From Cellulomonas cellasea (GTDB lineage: Bacteria; Actinomycetota; Actinomycetes; Actinomycetales; Cellulomonadaceae): a stretch of 64,000 nucleotides of DNA. Of this stretch, positions 1-7,493 are shown piece by piece (the first letter of the stretch is position 1; the number at the start of each line of letters is the position of its first letter). The stretch spans positions 186,001 to 250,000 of the forward strand of contig NZ_BJLR01000001.1 in assembly GCF_006538745.1 (NCBI RefSeq). Reading direction: 5' to 3'. Under the pieces are notes generated by a model. The model worked only from the letters and a program-made list of their open reading frames with translations, did no database searches and was not told the origin of the DNA. The position numbers and the translations under genes are program-made.

Positions 1-1322
1 GGCTCGTCCGCCGAGCCGTCGACCGGGACGCAGAGGTGGACCTCGGTGCCGTCCTTGGAGCGGACCGTCGCGGTCCCGCCCCGCCGGCGCACGCGGCCGA
101 GGATCGACTCGCGCACCCCGAACCGGTCGGGCGGGATCGAGTCGAGGTCGAAGCCCTCGCCGCGGTCGCGCACGAAGACCTCGACCACGTCGGGCCGGAC
201 CTCAAGGTAGAGCGAGACGGGCGGGCGGCCGTGCACCACGGCGTTGACGAGCGCCTCGCGCGTCGCCTGGAGCAGCGCCTCGGTCGCCGCGTCGGGCACG
301 CGGTCGCCCACGACCACGGTGTCGATCGTCACGACCTCGCCGCCGGGTCCCGAGCGGCCGTCCTCGACCTCGGCGACGATCGCGCGCAGCGCCGCCGCGA
401 CCGACGTGCCCGGCGCGGGGCGGTCGTCGTACAGCCACTCGCGCAGCTCCCGCTCCTGGGCGCGCGCCATGCGGGCGACCTCCGCGGGGTCGTCGGCGCG
501 CGCCCGGATGAGCGCGAGGGTCTGCAGGACGGAGTCGTGCAGGTGGGCGGCGATGTCGGCGCGCTCCGACTCCCGGGCACGCGCTGCCCGCTCGTCCCCG
601 AGCTCGCGCACGAGCCGCAGCCACCAGGGCGCGATGACGAGCGCGACCCCGGCGAGCACCGCGGCCGCGGCGATCGTCGACTGGACGAGCGCACCGGGCG
701 CGAGCTCCTGCGCGACGAGCAGCAGGATCCCGACGCCGGTCAGCACGAGGCCGCCGACGAGCCGCAGGACGCTCACCGGGGTGCGGCCGCCGCCCGCGCG
801 CTCGCGCCACCGGCCGCGCTGCACCGCGTCGAGCTGGCTCCACACGAGCCCCGCGCCCGCGAGCAGGATGATCGACGGCACGACCCACGTCATGCCGAGC
901 TCCGCGCCCTGCCGCGTCGCGATGAGCGCACCCGCGCCGACCAGCAGCACGATCGCGACCGCGATGTCGGTCACGGGCCAGCGCGCCGCCGCACCCTCGG
1001 GGCCGAGCTGGCGCTGCGCGAGCCGGGTCAGCGTCGCGGGCCGTGCCTCCCCGGCCGCGGCCGCCGGGTCGCCCGTGGGGACCGTGAGCCACAGGAACAG
1101 GTACAGGGGGATCCCGAGCCCGACGAGCGCGAGGCCGACGAACGCGAGCCGCGCGTGCGTCGGGCGCAGGTCGAGGTGCGCGGCGACCCCGAGCGCGACG
1201 CCGCCGAGCCGCCGGCCGTGGGGCGGTCGGCGCAGCGGCAGGCGCACGACGCCGGCACCGGGCGCGCCGCGGGGCACGCCGGGCGCCGGGAGGCGGCCGT
1301 CCGGGGGGAGTGTGGGGCTCAC
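1..1322 (-). CDS. PspC-domain sensor histidine kinase, C-terminus cut by window edge
   Basis: Membrane sensor kinase of a two-component system; about 440 residues are visible and the gene runs off the left edge, so the last residues and its partner regulator are outside the window. Reading from a GTG at 1322, a PspC-like segment (about residues 38-82, with GGVALGVAAHLDLRP followed by a hydrophobic helix) is followed by further transmembrane helices, then a HisKA_3-type dimerisation segment with HLHDSVLQTL (phosphoacceptor His about 262), and a HATPase domain with the N-box region EALLQATREALVNAVVHG and G-box DRGEGFDLD. It is divergent from a second PspC gene across 136 bp. Actinobacterial kinases of this layout usually pair with a NarL/LuxR regulator; that partner is inferred. 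The start is uncertain because the upstream ribosome site is weak. Confidence 0.85.
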   Translation of the reverse strand, partial: MSPTLPPDGRLPAPGVPRGAPGAGVVRLPLRRPPHGRRLGGVALGVAAHLDLRPTHARLAFVGLALVGLGIPLYLFLWLTVPTGDPAAAAGEARPATLTRLAQRQLGPEGAAARWPVTDIAVAIVLLVGAGALIATRQGAELGMTWVVPSIILLAGAGLVWSQLDAVQRGRWRERAGGGRTPVSVLRLVGGLVLTGVGILLLVAQELAPGALVQSTIAAAAVLAGVALVIAPWWLRLVRELGDERAARARESERADIAAHLHDSVLQTLALIRARADDPAEVARMARAQERELREWLYDDRPAPGTSVAAALRAIVAEVEDGRSGPGGEVVTIDTVVVGDRVPDAATEALLQATREALVNAVVHGRPPVSLYLEVRPDVVEVFVRDRGEGFDLDSIPPDRFGVRESILGRVRRRGGTATVRSKDGTEVHLCVPVDGSADE

Positions 1323-1458
1323 CCCCTGATCGTCACACGCCCGGACGCCCCTGAGGCCCCGTCCGGGCCAGGATCAGGGGCGCCGCGAGCGCGAATCAGG
1401 GTCGTGTCAGGGGCTCCCCCCGATGCCCGCGGGCAGGGCGCCGGGCCACGATCGACCC
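1323..1458. promoter_or_regulatory. Divergent PspC promoter region with five TCAGGG-core motifs
   Basis: The intergenic region between the two PspC genes carries CCCCTGAT (1323-1330), CCCCTGAG (1348-1355), ATCAGGGG (1373-1380), ATCAGGGT (1395-1402) and GTCAGGGG (1406-1413). The first two are inverted relative to the last three. Motif starts are spaced 25, 25, 22 and 11 bp, so the right-hand three lie about two turns and one turn of helix apart. A 6-bp stem (CCGGAC 1341-1346 with GTCCGG 1361-1366) flanks the second motif. This looks like a multi-site operator, plausibly for the LuxR-type partner of the kinase; the assignment is inference. Confidence 0.5.
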
Positions 1459-2964
1459 ATGGACACGCAGACCCCCGACCCGGCGGAGCCCCGCCCCTCG
1501 GAGCCCGGACCGGCGCCCTCGTCGTACCCCTCCCCGGCGACCCCGCCGCCGCCCGCCCCGCCCGGCGACAGCGCGTTCTTCGCGTCCGTGCGCCGCTCGG
1601 GGCTCGTCCGCAGCGACGAGCGCTGGATCGGCGGCGTCGCGGGCGGCATCGCGCTGCGGCTCGGGGTGGACCCGCTGCTCGTGCGGGGCATCCTCGGCGC
1701 GAGCGTGCTGCTCGGCGGCCTCGGGATGGTCCTGTACGGGATCGGCTGGGCGCTCCTGCCGGAGCAGAAGGACGGGCGCATCCACCTCGAGGAGACGATC
1801 CGCGGGCGCTTCGACGCCGCGCTGCTCGGTGCGGTCGCGCTGCTCGTCGTGGGCCTCAACCGCAACGACCACTGGTTCGGCTGGTGGGGCGGCACGGACT
1901 TCGGCTGGCTCAACGGGCTCCTGTGGGTCGCGGCGGTCGTCGTCGCCGTCGTCCTCGTCGTCAAGGCCGCGGGCAACCGCCGGACACCGCCGCCGTACGG
2001 CCCGTACCCGGGCATCCCGGCTCCCCCGGCGCCCGGCACGACCGAGACCGGCACCCCGGCGTCCGGCCCGTCCGCCGCCGCGACGGAGACCACGTCGTAC
2101 GGCCCGGTGCGGATGACCAAGACGTCCGAGCCGGCCGCGTCCGCCCCCTACCCGACGTCCGCGTACCCCACGGCCGCGTACCCGGCCGCCCCGCCCTCCC
2201 CCACCGCGCCGTACTACGGGCAGCCGCAGCCGCCGCAGCCCTACCCCGCGCAGCCCTACCCGACGCAGGGCTACGCGCCCGTCCCGCCGCCCGCACCCCG
2301 CGTGAGCACGCCGGGACCCGGCAGCACGACGTTCGGCGTCGTCGCCGCGCTCGTCCTGCTCACGTTCGCGGTCCTGCTCGCGGCCGAGAGGTCCGGGGAC
2401 TTCACCGGCTCGGTCGGGCTCACGGGCGGCGCGGTCGCGATCGTCCTGCTCGGCCTCGCGGCGATGGTCTCGGGCCTGCGCGGCCGGCGCAGCAGCGGTC
2501 TCGGCACGCTCGCGGTGCTCACGACGCTCGTCGTGCTGCCGCTGGCCTGGGCCGGCGAGCGCGACTGGACCTGGGACGGCGACTCGCACGCCGCGATCGC
2601 GGACACCGACTTCCTCGTGACGGAGCGTGAGGTCGCGAGCCGGGGGTACGACCTCGGGCTCGGCGACAGCACGGTCGACCTCTCGGGCGTCGAGCTCACC
2701 GACGAGACCCTGCGCGTGCCGATCGACATGGGCGCCGGCTCGCTCCGGGTCCTCGTGCCCGAGGGCACCGCGGTCGTCGCCGACGTGACGCTCGGCGCGG
2801 GCGACATCACCTGGCACGTCGACGAGCCGCTCGAGAAGACCGGCGGCGTGGGCCTCGGCGAGCGCAGCTACCGCAGCGACGAGGTCGTCGACGGGACGGC
2901 ACCCGAGCTCGCCCTCGTCGTGAACCTCGGCGCAGGAGACATCACGATCGAGGAGGCACGATGA
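1459..2964 (+). CDS. PspC-domain membrane protein with adhesin-like C-terminal region
   Basis: Predicted membrane protein of 501 residues. A Pro/Ser-rich N-terminus leads into a PspC domain (DERWIGGVAGGIALRLGVDP, then a hydrophobic helix), more membrane helices, a long Pro/Tyr/Ala-rich cytoplasmic-type linker (about residues 175-285, PYPTSAYPTAAYP-like), a second cluster of helices, and a C-terminal beta-rich segment in which the phrase GAGxITW/GAGDIT recurs. The last part resembles the LiaF/YvqF-type C-terminal domain that accompanies envelope stress kinases. The gene overlaps the next by ATGA, so they are co-translated. An upstream in-frame ATG at 1423 exists but lies inside the last operator-like motif; 1459 was preferred with modest certainty. 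Role in envelope stress sensing together with the divergent kinase is inferred. Confidence 0.8.
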   Translation: MDTQTPDPAEPRPSEPGPAPSSYPSPATPPPPAPPGDSAFFASVRRSGLVRSDERWIGGVAGGIALRLGVDPLLVRGILGASVLLGGLGMVLYGIGWALLPEQKDGRIHLEETIRGRFDAALLGAVALLVVGLNRNDHWFGWWGGTDFGWLNGLLWVAAVVVAVVLVVKAAGNRRTPPPYGPYPGIPAPPAPGTTETGTPASGPSAAATETTSYGPVRMTKTSEPAASAPYPTSAYPTAAYPAAPPSPTAPYYGQPQPPQPYPAQPYPTQGYAPVPPPAPRVSTPGPGSTTFGVVAALVLLTFAVLLAAERSGDFTGSVGLTGGAVAIVLLGLAAMVSGLRGRRSSGLGTLAVLTTLVVLPLAWAGERDWTWDGDSHAAIADTDFLVTEREVASRGYDLGLGDSTVDLSGVELTDETLRVPIDMGAGSLRVLVPEGTAVVADVTLGAGDITWHVDEPLEKTGGVGLGERSYRSDEVVDGTAPELALVVNLGAGDITIEEAR

Positions 2965-3389
2965 GCACCGACGGACCCACCGAGAAGATCCCGACGACCC
3001 CCGCGGCCGGCACGGCTCCCGGGCGGACGGCCGCCGACCCCACGGAGGCGTCCCGCACCGAGCCGGGGACGGCGACCGCCGCCTACCCCGTGGCCTCGTC
3101 GGACCCGCTGAGCGCGTTCGACCGGCCCGAGCCGGCACCGTCCGCCCCCACCGCGGACACCCCCGCACCGGAAGCGGAACCGCAGCGCGAGCCGGCCGTG
3201 CGGCGCGGCGTGCGCGTCGGCACGTTCGTCTGGGGCCTCGTCATCGTGGCGGTCGGCATCGGCGTCCTCGCGCTCTCGGCGGGCTACGAGCTCGACGTGG
3301 AGCTGGCGCTGATCGTGCTGCTCGGCGTGGCGGGTGCGGCGATGCTCGTCGGCTCGCTGCTCAAGGGCCGGCGCGGCGGCCCGCGCTGA
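2961..3389 (+). CDS. Small membrane protein co-translated with PspC protein
   Basis: A 142-residue protein with no recognised domain. The first 80 residues are Thr/Pro/Ala-rich and probably disordered; the C-terminal 60 residues hold two transmembrane helices (TFVWGLVIVAVGIGVLALSAG and LALIVLLGVAGAAMLVGSLL) and a short basic tail RRGGPR. Its ATG sits in the ATGA overlap with the upstream PspC gene and is preceded by GAGGAGG, a strong ribosome site within that gene. The coupling implies a stoichiometric partner of the PspC protein. It is followed by a strong bidirectional hairpin. Function unknown. Confidence 0.75.
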   Translation: MSTDGPTEKIPTTPAAGTAPGRTAADPTEASRTEPGTATAAYPVASSDPLSAFDRPEPAPSAPTADTPAPEAEPQREPAVRRGVRVGTFVWGLVIVAVGIGVLALSAGYELDVELALIVLLGVAGAAMLVGSLLKGRRGGPR

Positions 3390-3460
3390 CCGACCCGGGC
3401 CGCCCCGGCACCGCCGGACGCACCGGGGGCGCCGGGGGGGACCCGGGGTCGCACGCACGA

Positions 3461-3515
3461 ACGGCCTCGGGCCGGTCCCGACAGCGGAGGGCTGTCGCGA
3501 CCGGCCCGAGGCCGT
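3461..3515. terminator. Bidirectional hairpin between convergent genes
   Basis: A perfect 17-bp inverted repeat (arms 3461-3477 and 3499-3515, core GGCCTCGGGCCGGTC) encloses a second stem CGACAGC (3479-3485) with GCTGTCG (3491-3497). It lies between the convergent gene ends at 3389 and 3528, where a shared terminator is expected. No T-tract is present, as is common in high-GC actinobacteria. Confidence 0.8.
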
Positions 3516-3527
3516 GTGCGGTGAGCG

Positions 3528-3992
3528 TCAGACGGTGACCGGGACGCCCTGCGCCGCGGTGCCGGGCGTGACCGCCGAGCGACCGGCGAGGACCCACACG
3601 GCGTAGCCGACGAGGATGAAGAGCAGACCCAGGCCCATGACCAGGGCGGCGACACCGAAGGCGACGACCGAGGTGAAGAGCGAGGCGCGGAGGAACGAGC
3701 CGTTCATGGCCGTGGCGCGCAGCGGGTCCTCGCGGTCGAGCTCCGCGTACGTCTTGCCCTCGGTGGCGTCGAGCGCGTGGTGGGCGATGATGTCCGCCTC
3801 CGCGAAGGCCGTCCAGGGGCTGGTCACCGGCTGGCCCGCGAAGCTCGCGGCGTCCTCGGCGACGGTGATCTTCTCGTCGGCCAGGCGACCCGAGACCGTG
3901 CCCCAGGTGACGCCACCGGCGATGATGAGGAAGAGCCCTGCGATCGCGGTGATGGCACCGATGATGCGAGCGGTCTTGGCCCCGTTGTTCAT
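3528..3992 (-). CDS. Conserved actinobacterial four-helix-type membrane protein
   Basis: A 154-residue membrane protein. The start MNNGAKTARIIG was chosen because GGAGCAGGACA lies immediately upstream; an in-frame ATG at 4118 gives a hydrophilic unlikely extension. One transmembrane helix lies near the N-terminus (IIGAITAIAGLFLIIAGGVTWGTV), an approximately 75-residue polar extracytoplasmic loop follows (LADEKITVAEDAASFAGQPV...), and two helices close the protein (SLFTSVVAFGVAALVMGLGLLFILVGYAVWVLAG). Proteins of this type are often mislabelled as aromatic ring-opening dioxygenase LigA in databases; nothing here supports an enzyme. Function unknown. Confidence 0.8.
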   Translation of the reverse strand: MNNGAKTARIIGAITAIAGLFLIIAGGVTWGTVSGRLADEKITVAEDAASFAGQPVTSPWTAFAEADIIAHHALDATEGKTYAELDREDPLRATAMNGSFLRASLFTSVVAFGVAALVMGLGLLFILVGYAVWVLAGRSAVTPGTAAQGVPVTV

Positions 3993-4102
3993 TGTCCTGC
4001 TCCGTTTCCCGTCTACCCCCGGATGCGGTTCTGGTAGGCACCAGTCCCGGTCTGCCCCGTGGGGCTGACATGACAAGAGTGGCCCCTCGTCACGCGGTCG
4101 AT

Positions 4103-4158
4103 CAGGGACGTTGGTCATGCACGCACGGCACCGTGCCTAATGCGTCGAGACGTCCCTG
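4103..4158. promoter_or_regulatory. Nested inverted repeats upstream of the membrane protein gene
   Basis: CAGGGACGT (4103-4111) pairs perfectly with ACGTCCCTG (4150-4158), and a second hairpin GCACGG/CCGTGC (4123-4128 with 4131-4136) lies inside. The 221-bp stretch 3993-4213 holds no gene; it is upstream of the membrane gene at 3992 and downstream of the glycosyltransferase, so the structure could be an operator for the former or a terminator for the latter. Confidence 0.4.
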
Positions 4159-4213
4159 ACCAGGGGTTTTGTCCGTTTGCCGGCGACGCGGGGAGTGCCC
4201 CGGACGAGCCTGC

Positions 4214-5392
4214 TCAGGGGGTCAGCGCGGTGGCCCGCCGGTACTCGGCGTCGGCCGCGTCGAGCACGCGCGGCCACCCGAACGCGGGCCGGACCGCGCG
4301 GTTGTGCGCGCGGATCCCGGCGAGCAGCCGCTCGTCGCGCGCGAGGTGCACGATCGCCTCGGTCATCTCCTCGTCGTCGGCGACGAGGAGGCCGTCCGTG
4401 CCGTCGGCCACGAACTCCTCGATCCCGGTGCCGTGCCGCGCGACGACCGCGAGCCCGGCGGTGCGGGCCTCGAGCGCGGCGATGCCGAACGCCTCGAGCT
4501 CGGCCGGCGCGAGGAACACGTCGGCGTCGGCGTACGCGGCGCGCACCTGCTCGCGGGGCAGCCGGCCGCGCAGCGTCACGACGTCGCGCAGCCCCTGGGC
4601 GGCGACGACCTGCTCGACACGCCCGCGCACCGGCCCGTCGCCGATGATCGTGAGGTGCAGGCGGCCCGGCGGCAGGCGGCGCGCGGCCGCGCCGACGAGC
4701 TCGACGAGCGGGACGGCGCGCTTGCGCGGGGCGAGCCGCATGGTCGCGACGAGCCGCACCGGGCCGTCGGGCTCCGGGGCCGCGGCGCCGTCCGTCGGCC
4801 CGGGGCGTGCGTCGGCGGCCGCGCGGGCCGCGGGCTCGAGCGGCGCCCACACGTCGAGGTCCATCCCGTTGGGCACGACGCCGACCTCGGCGCCGAACGC
4901 GTCGCGGACCCGGCTCGCCGCGGCGGTGCTCACGGCGCTCAGTGCGGCGCGGGCGGTGCGCCAGCCGGTCAGGCGCACGGCGGTGCGCAGCGCGGGGACC
5001 GTGCCGTCGAGCATGCAGTGCCAGGTGATCGCCGTGGGCAGGCCGTGGCCGAGCGCGATCCGCGCGCCGTCGAACGCGAACGGCGACAGGACGCCCGCGT
5101 GCACGTGCACGACGTCGGGCGCGACGTCCCGCAGCGCGGCGTGCACCAGGCGCGAGCCCACAGGGTTGACGGGGAGGTCGAACGGGAGCCGGGTGCCGAG
5201 GCGGTGCACGTGGACGCCGCCGTCGAGGTCGACGACGCCGCCGCGCTCCCCCGCCTCACCGAGCGTGGCCGTCAGGACGTGCACGTCGTGCCCCGCGAGG
5301 GACTGGTGACGGGCGAGGTCGCTGACCTGCGTCTCGATCCCGCCCGTCCGGGGCGGGTAGCAGTCGGAGACGTGGACGATCCGCACCGGCAC
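4214..5392 (-). CDS. Family GT4 glycosyltransferase
   Basis: A 392-residue GT-B fold glycosyltransferase of family GT4, expected to move a sugar from a nucleotide-sugar donor to a lipid or glycan acceptor at the cytoplasmic face. The N-terminal domain opens with a glycine-rich acceptor-side loop (DCYPPRTGGIETQVSDLA, residues 10-27). The C-terminal domain shows the donor-binding EX7E motif (E300 and E308 within LEAFGIAALEA) and GDG near 251. The length fits the family. Alone between a small membrane gene and a divergent cellulase gene, it has no neighbours that reveal its acceptor; mannosyltransferases of phosphatidylinositol mannoside synthesis and glycan assembly enzymes share this look. Family assignment is firm, substrate unknown. 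Confidence 0.88.
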   Translation of the reverse strand: MPVRIVHVSDCYPPRTGGIETQVSDLARHQSLAGHDVHVLTATLGEAGERGGVVDLDGGVHVHRLGTRLPFDLPVNPVGSRLVHAALRDVAPDVVHVHAGVLSPFAFDGARIALGHGLPTAITWHCMLDGTVPALRTAVRLTGWRTARAALSAVSTAAASRVRDAFGAEVGVVPNGMDLDVWAPLEPAARAAADARPGPTDGAAAPEPDGPVRLVATMRLAPRKRAVPLVELVGAAARRLPPGRLHLTIIGDGPVRGRVEQVVAAQGLRDVVTLRGRLPREQVRAAYADADVFLAPAELEAFGIAALEARTAGLAVVARHGTGIEEFVADGTDGLLVADDEEMTEAIVHLARDERLLAGIRAHNRAVRPAFGWPRVLDAADAEYRRATALTP

Positions 5393-5734
5393 AGGGTAGC
5401 CGCCCGTCCTGCGGGCCGTGACGCGGCCCGGCGGACGTCCTGCCGAAGGACCCGGGAGCGTGCCGGTCGCGCGAGCGCACGACCTGGGCGGACGCCCGCC
5501 CCGTGCGACTCGGCCCGTCCACGCGCGCCCGCAGGACCACCCGGACGTGTACGAGCGCGTTCACCGAATCGTTTCGGCATTCGTGCGCTCGTTGACGCGC
5601 CGGACCCCGCTCGGCGACGGTGACGGCACGACCGAGCCCGGGCGGGTCCGGGTGGCGACCGCGCGCGCGAGCCACCACCGGACCTGCCCGACCAGGCAAC
5701 GACGCCCGGCCGGTCCGGACCGAGGGGACCTCGC
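5393..5734 (+). other. Gene-free region between glycosyltransferase and cellulase
   Basis: No credible gene lies in these 342 bp. They are the shared upstream region of the divergent glycosyltransferase and cellulase genes. The only clear structure is the LacI-type palindrome at 5564-5577 with its outer inverted repeat; no confident -10/-35 pair was found. Confidence 0.6.
5551..5592 (+). promoter_or_regulatory. LacI-type operator upstream of the cellulase gene
   Basis: CCGAATCGTTTCGG at 5564-5577 is a 14-bp near-perfect palindrome with the central CG step typical of LacI/GalR-family operators. It is bracketed by an outer inverted repeat ACGAGCGC (5551-5558) with GCGCTCGT (5585-5592). It lies 158 bp before the cellulase start. 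The sequence differs from the CelR/CebR site TGGGAGCGCTCCCA used by some cellulolytic actinobacteria, of which only a half-like GGGAGCG is present near 5455. Confidence 0.5.
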
Positions 5735-7309
5735 ATGCCGTCAGCTCCATCCCGCCCCGCCCGACGCCCGGCCCCGCGCCGGGCGCTCGCCGCGGCACTC
5801 ACCACGACCGCGCTCGCCGCGACCGCCCTCGTCGCGGTCCCGTTCGCCGCGACCGCCGCGCCGTACGACGACGAACGCCTCTTCGTCGACTGGAACAGCT
5901 CGACCGTGCAGGCCGCCGGCACGCTCACCGGGCAGGCGCGCGACGACGCCCTCCTGCTGGGCAGCTTCCCGTCGGCGCGCTGGTTCACGAGCGGCACCCC
6001 CGCCGAGGTGCAGGCCGCCGTCGACTCCTACGTCTCCGCGGCCGACGCCGAGGACGCCGTGCCGGTGCTCGTCGCGTACAACCTCCCGTACCGCGACTGC
6101 GCGCAGTACTCCGCGGGCGGCGCGCTCGACACGGCGTCGTACAACGCCTGGGTCGACGCGTTCGCCGCGGGCATCGGCGACCGCGAGGCGATCGTCGTCG
6201 TCGAGCCCGACGGCCTGGGGATCATCCCCTGGTACACGAACGTCAACGGCGAGGCCGAGTGGTGCAAGCCCGCCGAGGCCGACCCGGCGACCGCCGCGGC
6301 GAGCCGCTTCGAACAGCTCAACCACGCCGTCGACGCCCTCGCGGCGCTGCCCGCGACCCGCGCGTACCTCGACGGCACGCACAACGGCTGGCTCGGGGTG
6401 GGCGACGCGACCGACCGGCTGATCCGCGCCGGCGTCGAGCGCACCGAGGGCTTCTTCCTCAACGCGTCGAACTACCAGCCGACCGACAAGGTCCAGCGGT
6501 ACGCGGGCTGGGTGTCCGACTGCATCGCCCTGTCGACGCAGACGTGGTGGGAGCCCGCCTGGTGCGCGAGCCAGTACTACCCGGCCACGCCCGACGACAT
6601 CAGCACGTGGGACCTCTCCGACGCCGCGTACGACCAGGCGTTCGCCGACACGGGCCTCGTGCGCGACCGCGCGGCGCAGAAGCACGCGGTCATCGACACG
6701 AGCCGCAACGGCCAGGGCGCGTGGACCGCTCCCCCGGGCAAGTACACGGACGCCGAGGTCTGGTGCAACCCGCCGGGTCGCGGCCTCGGGGTGCGCCCGA
6801 CGCTCGACACGGACGACGACGTCGTCGACGGCTTCCTGTGGATCAAGATCCCCGGCGAGTCCGACGGGCAGTGCTACCGCGGCACGGGCGGCCCGCTCGA
6901 CCCCGAGCGCGGCATCGAGGACCCGCGGGCCGGCGGCTGGTTCGTCGAGCAGGCCCGGGAGCTCGTCGAGCTCGCGGCTCCGCCCGTCGACGCACCGTCG
7001 TGCCAGGTCCGCACGACCGTGCACGGCTCCTGGGCGACCGGCTTCACGTCGCAGGTCTGGGTGACGAACACCGGCACCGAGCCCCTGCGCGACTGGGAGC
7101 TGCGGTTCGCGTTCAGCGGTGACCAGCGGATCACGAAGCTGTGGAGCGCGGGCTGGGCGCAGGACGGCGCGGTCGTGACCGTCACGGCCAAGCCGTACTC
7201 GGTGCTCCGGCCCGGCGCCACGGCGACGTTCGGCTACACCGGCGCGGGCGTGTCCGGCGCCGTCTCGCCGCTCGCGTTCCTCGACGGTCAGGCGTGCACG
7301 TCGCGCTGA
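5735..7309 (+). CDS. Secreted GH6 cellulase with C-terminal CBM2
   Basis: A 524-residue secreted beta-1,4-glucanase that hydrolyses cellulose with inversion. Residues 1-42 form an Arg-rich signal peptide ending near TAA. The GH6 domain spans about 45-415: YNLPYRDC (115-122), the family signature VVVEPDGLG with proton donor Asp159, and KIPGESDG with Asp377 near the C-terminus. Residues 423-523 are a CBM2 (C423, VTNTGTEPLRDWELRFAF, LWSAGW, C521) with the flanking cysteines that form its disulfide. The catalytic domain is longer than in compact GH6 endoglucanases, so endo or exo action is not settled. Only about eight residues (APPVDAPS) separate the two domains, where relatives carry long Pro/Thr linkers. 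A LacI-type operator lies upstream and a strong hairpin follows. Confidence 0.93.
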   Translation: MPSAPSRPARRPAPRRALAAALTTTALAATALVAVPFAATAAPYDDERLFVDWNSSTVQAAGTLTGQARDDALLLGSFPSARWFTSGTPAEVQAAVDSYVSAADAEDAVPVLVAYNLPYRDCAQYSAGGALDTASYNAWVDAFAAGIGDREAIVVVEPDGLGIIPWYTNVNGEAEWCKPAEADPATAAASRFEQLNHAVDALAALPATRAYLDGTHNGWLGVGDATDRLIRAGVERTEGFFLNASNYQPTDKVQRYAGWVSDCIALSTQTWWEPAWCASQYYPATPDDISTWDLSDAAYDQAFADTGLVRDRAAQKHAVIDTSRNGQGAWTAPPGKYTDAEVWCNPPGRGLGVRPTLDTDDDVVDGFLWIKIPGESDGQCYRGTGGPLDPERGIEDPRAGGWFVEQARELVELAAPPVDAPSCQVRTTVHGSWATGFTSQVWVTNTGTEPLRDWELRFAFSGDQRITKLWSAGWAQDGAVVTVTAKPYSVLRPGATATFGYTGAGVSGAVSPLAFLDGQACTSR

Positions 7310-7323
7310 GCGGACGCACGGCA

Positions 7324-7360
7324 CGCGTGGGCCCCCGGCAGTCCGCCGGGGGCCCACGCG
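7324..7360 (+). terminator. Terminator hairpin after the cellulase gene
   Basis: A perfect 15-bp stem, CGCGTGGGCCCCCGG (7324-7338) with its complement at 7346-7360, and a 7-nt loop, begins 15 bp after the cellulase stop codon. There is no T-tract. Confidence 0.8.
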
Positions 7361-7493
7361 GCGTCTCCCGCTCGGGGCCCGGGAGCGGCTGCACGCACGC
7401 CGGTGCCGACGTCGCGCACCCGACGCGGCCGGGTCGGCAGAATCATCCGCCGCACAGGTCACAGCGCGGCATCCGACGGCCGATGAGCAGGAC

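Noticed and set aside
36-2630. Plus-strand open frame of 864 codons
   Set aside because: It runs antisense to the PspC sensor kinase and out of frame with the PspC gene. Its sequence is a run of Arg, Ala, Pro and Asp typical of shadow frames in high-GC DNA.
5440-5470. CelR/CebR-type operator TGGGAGCGCTCCCA upstream of the cellulase
   Set aside because: Only a half-like GGGAGCG is present and the second arm does not match.
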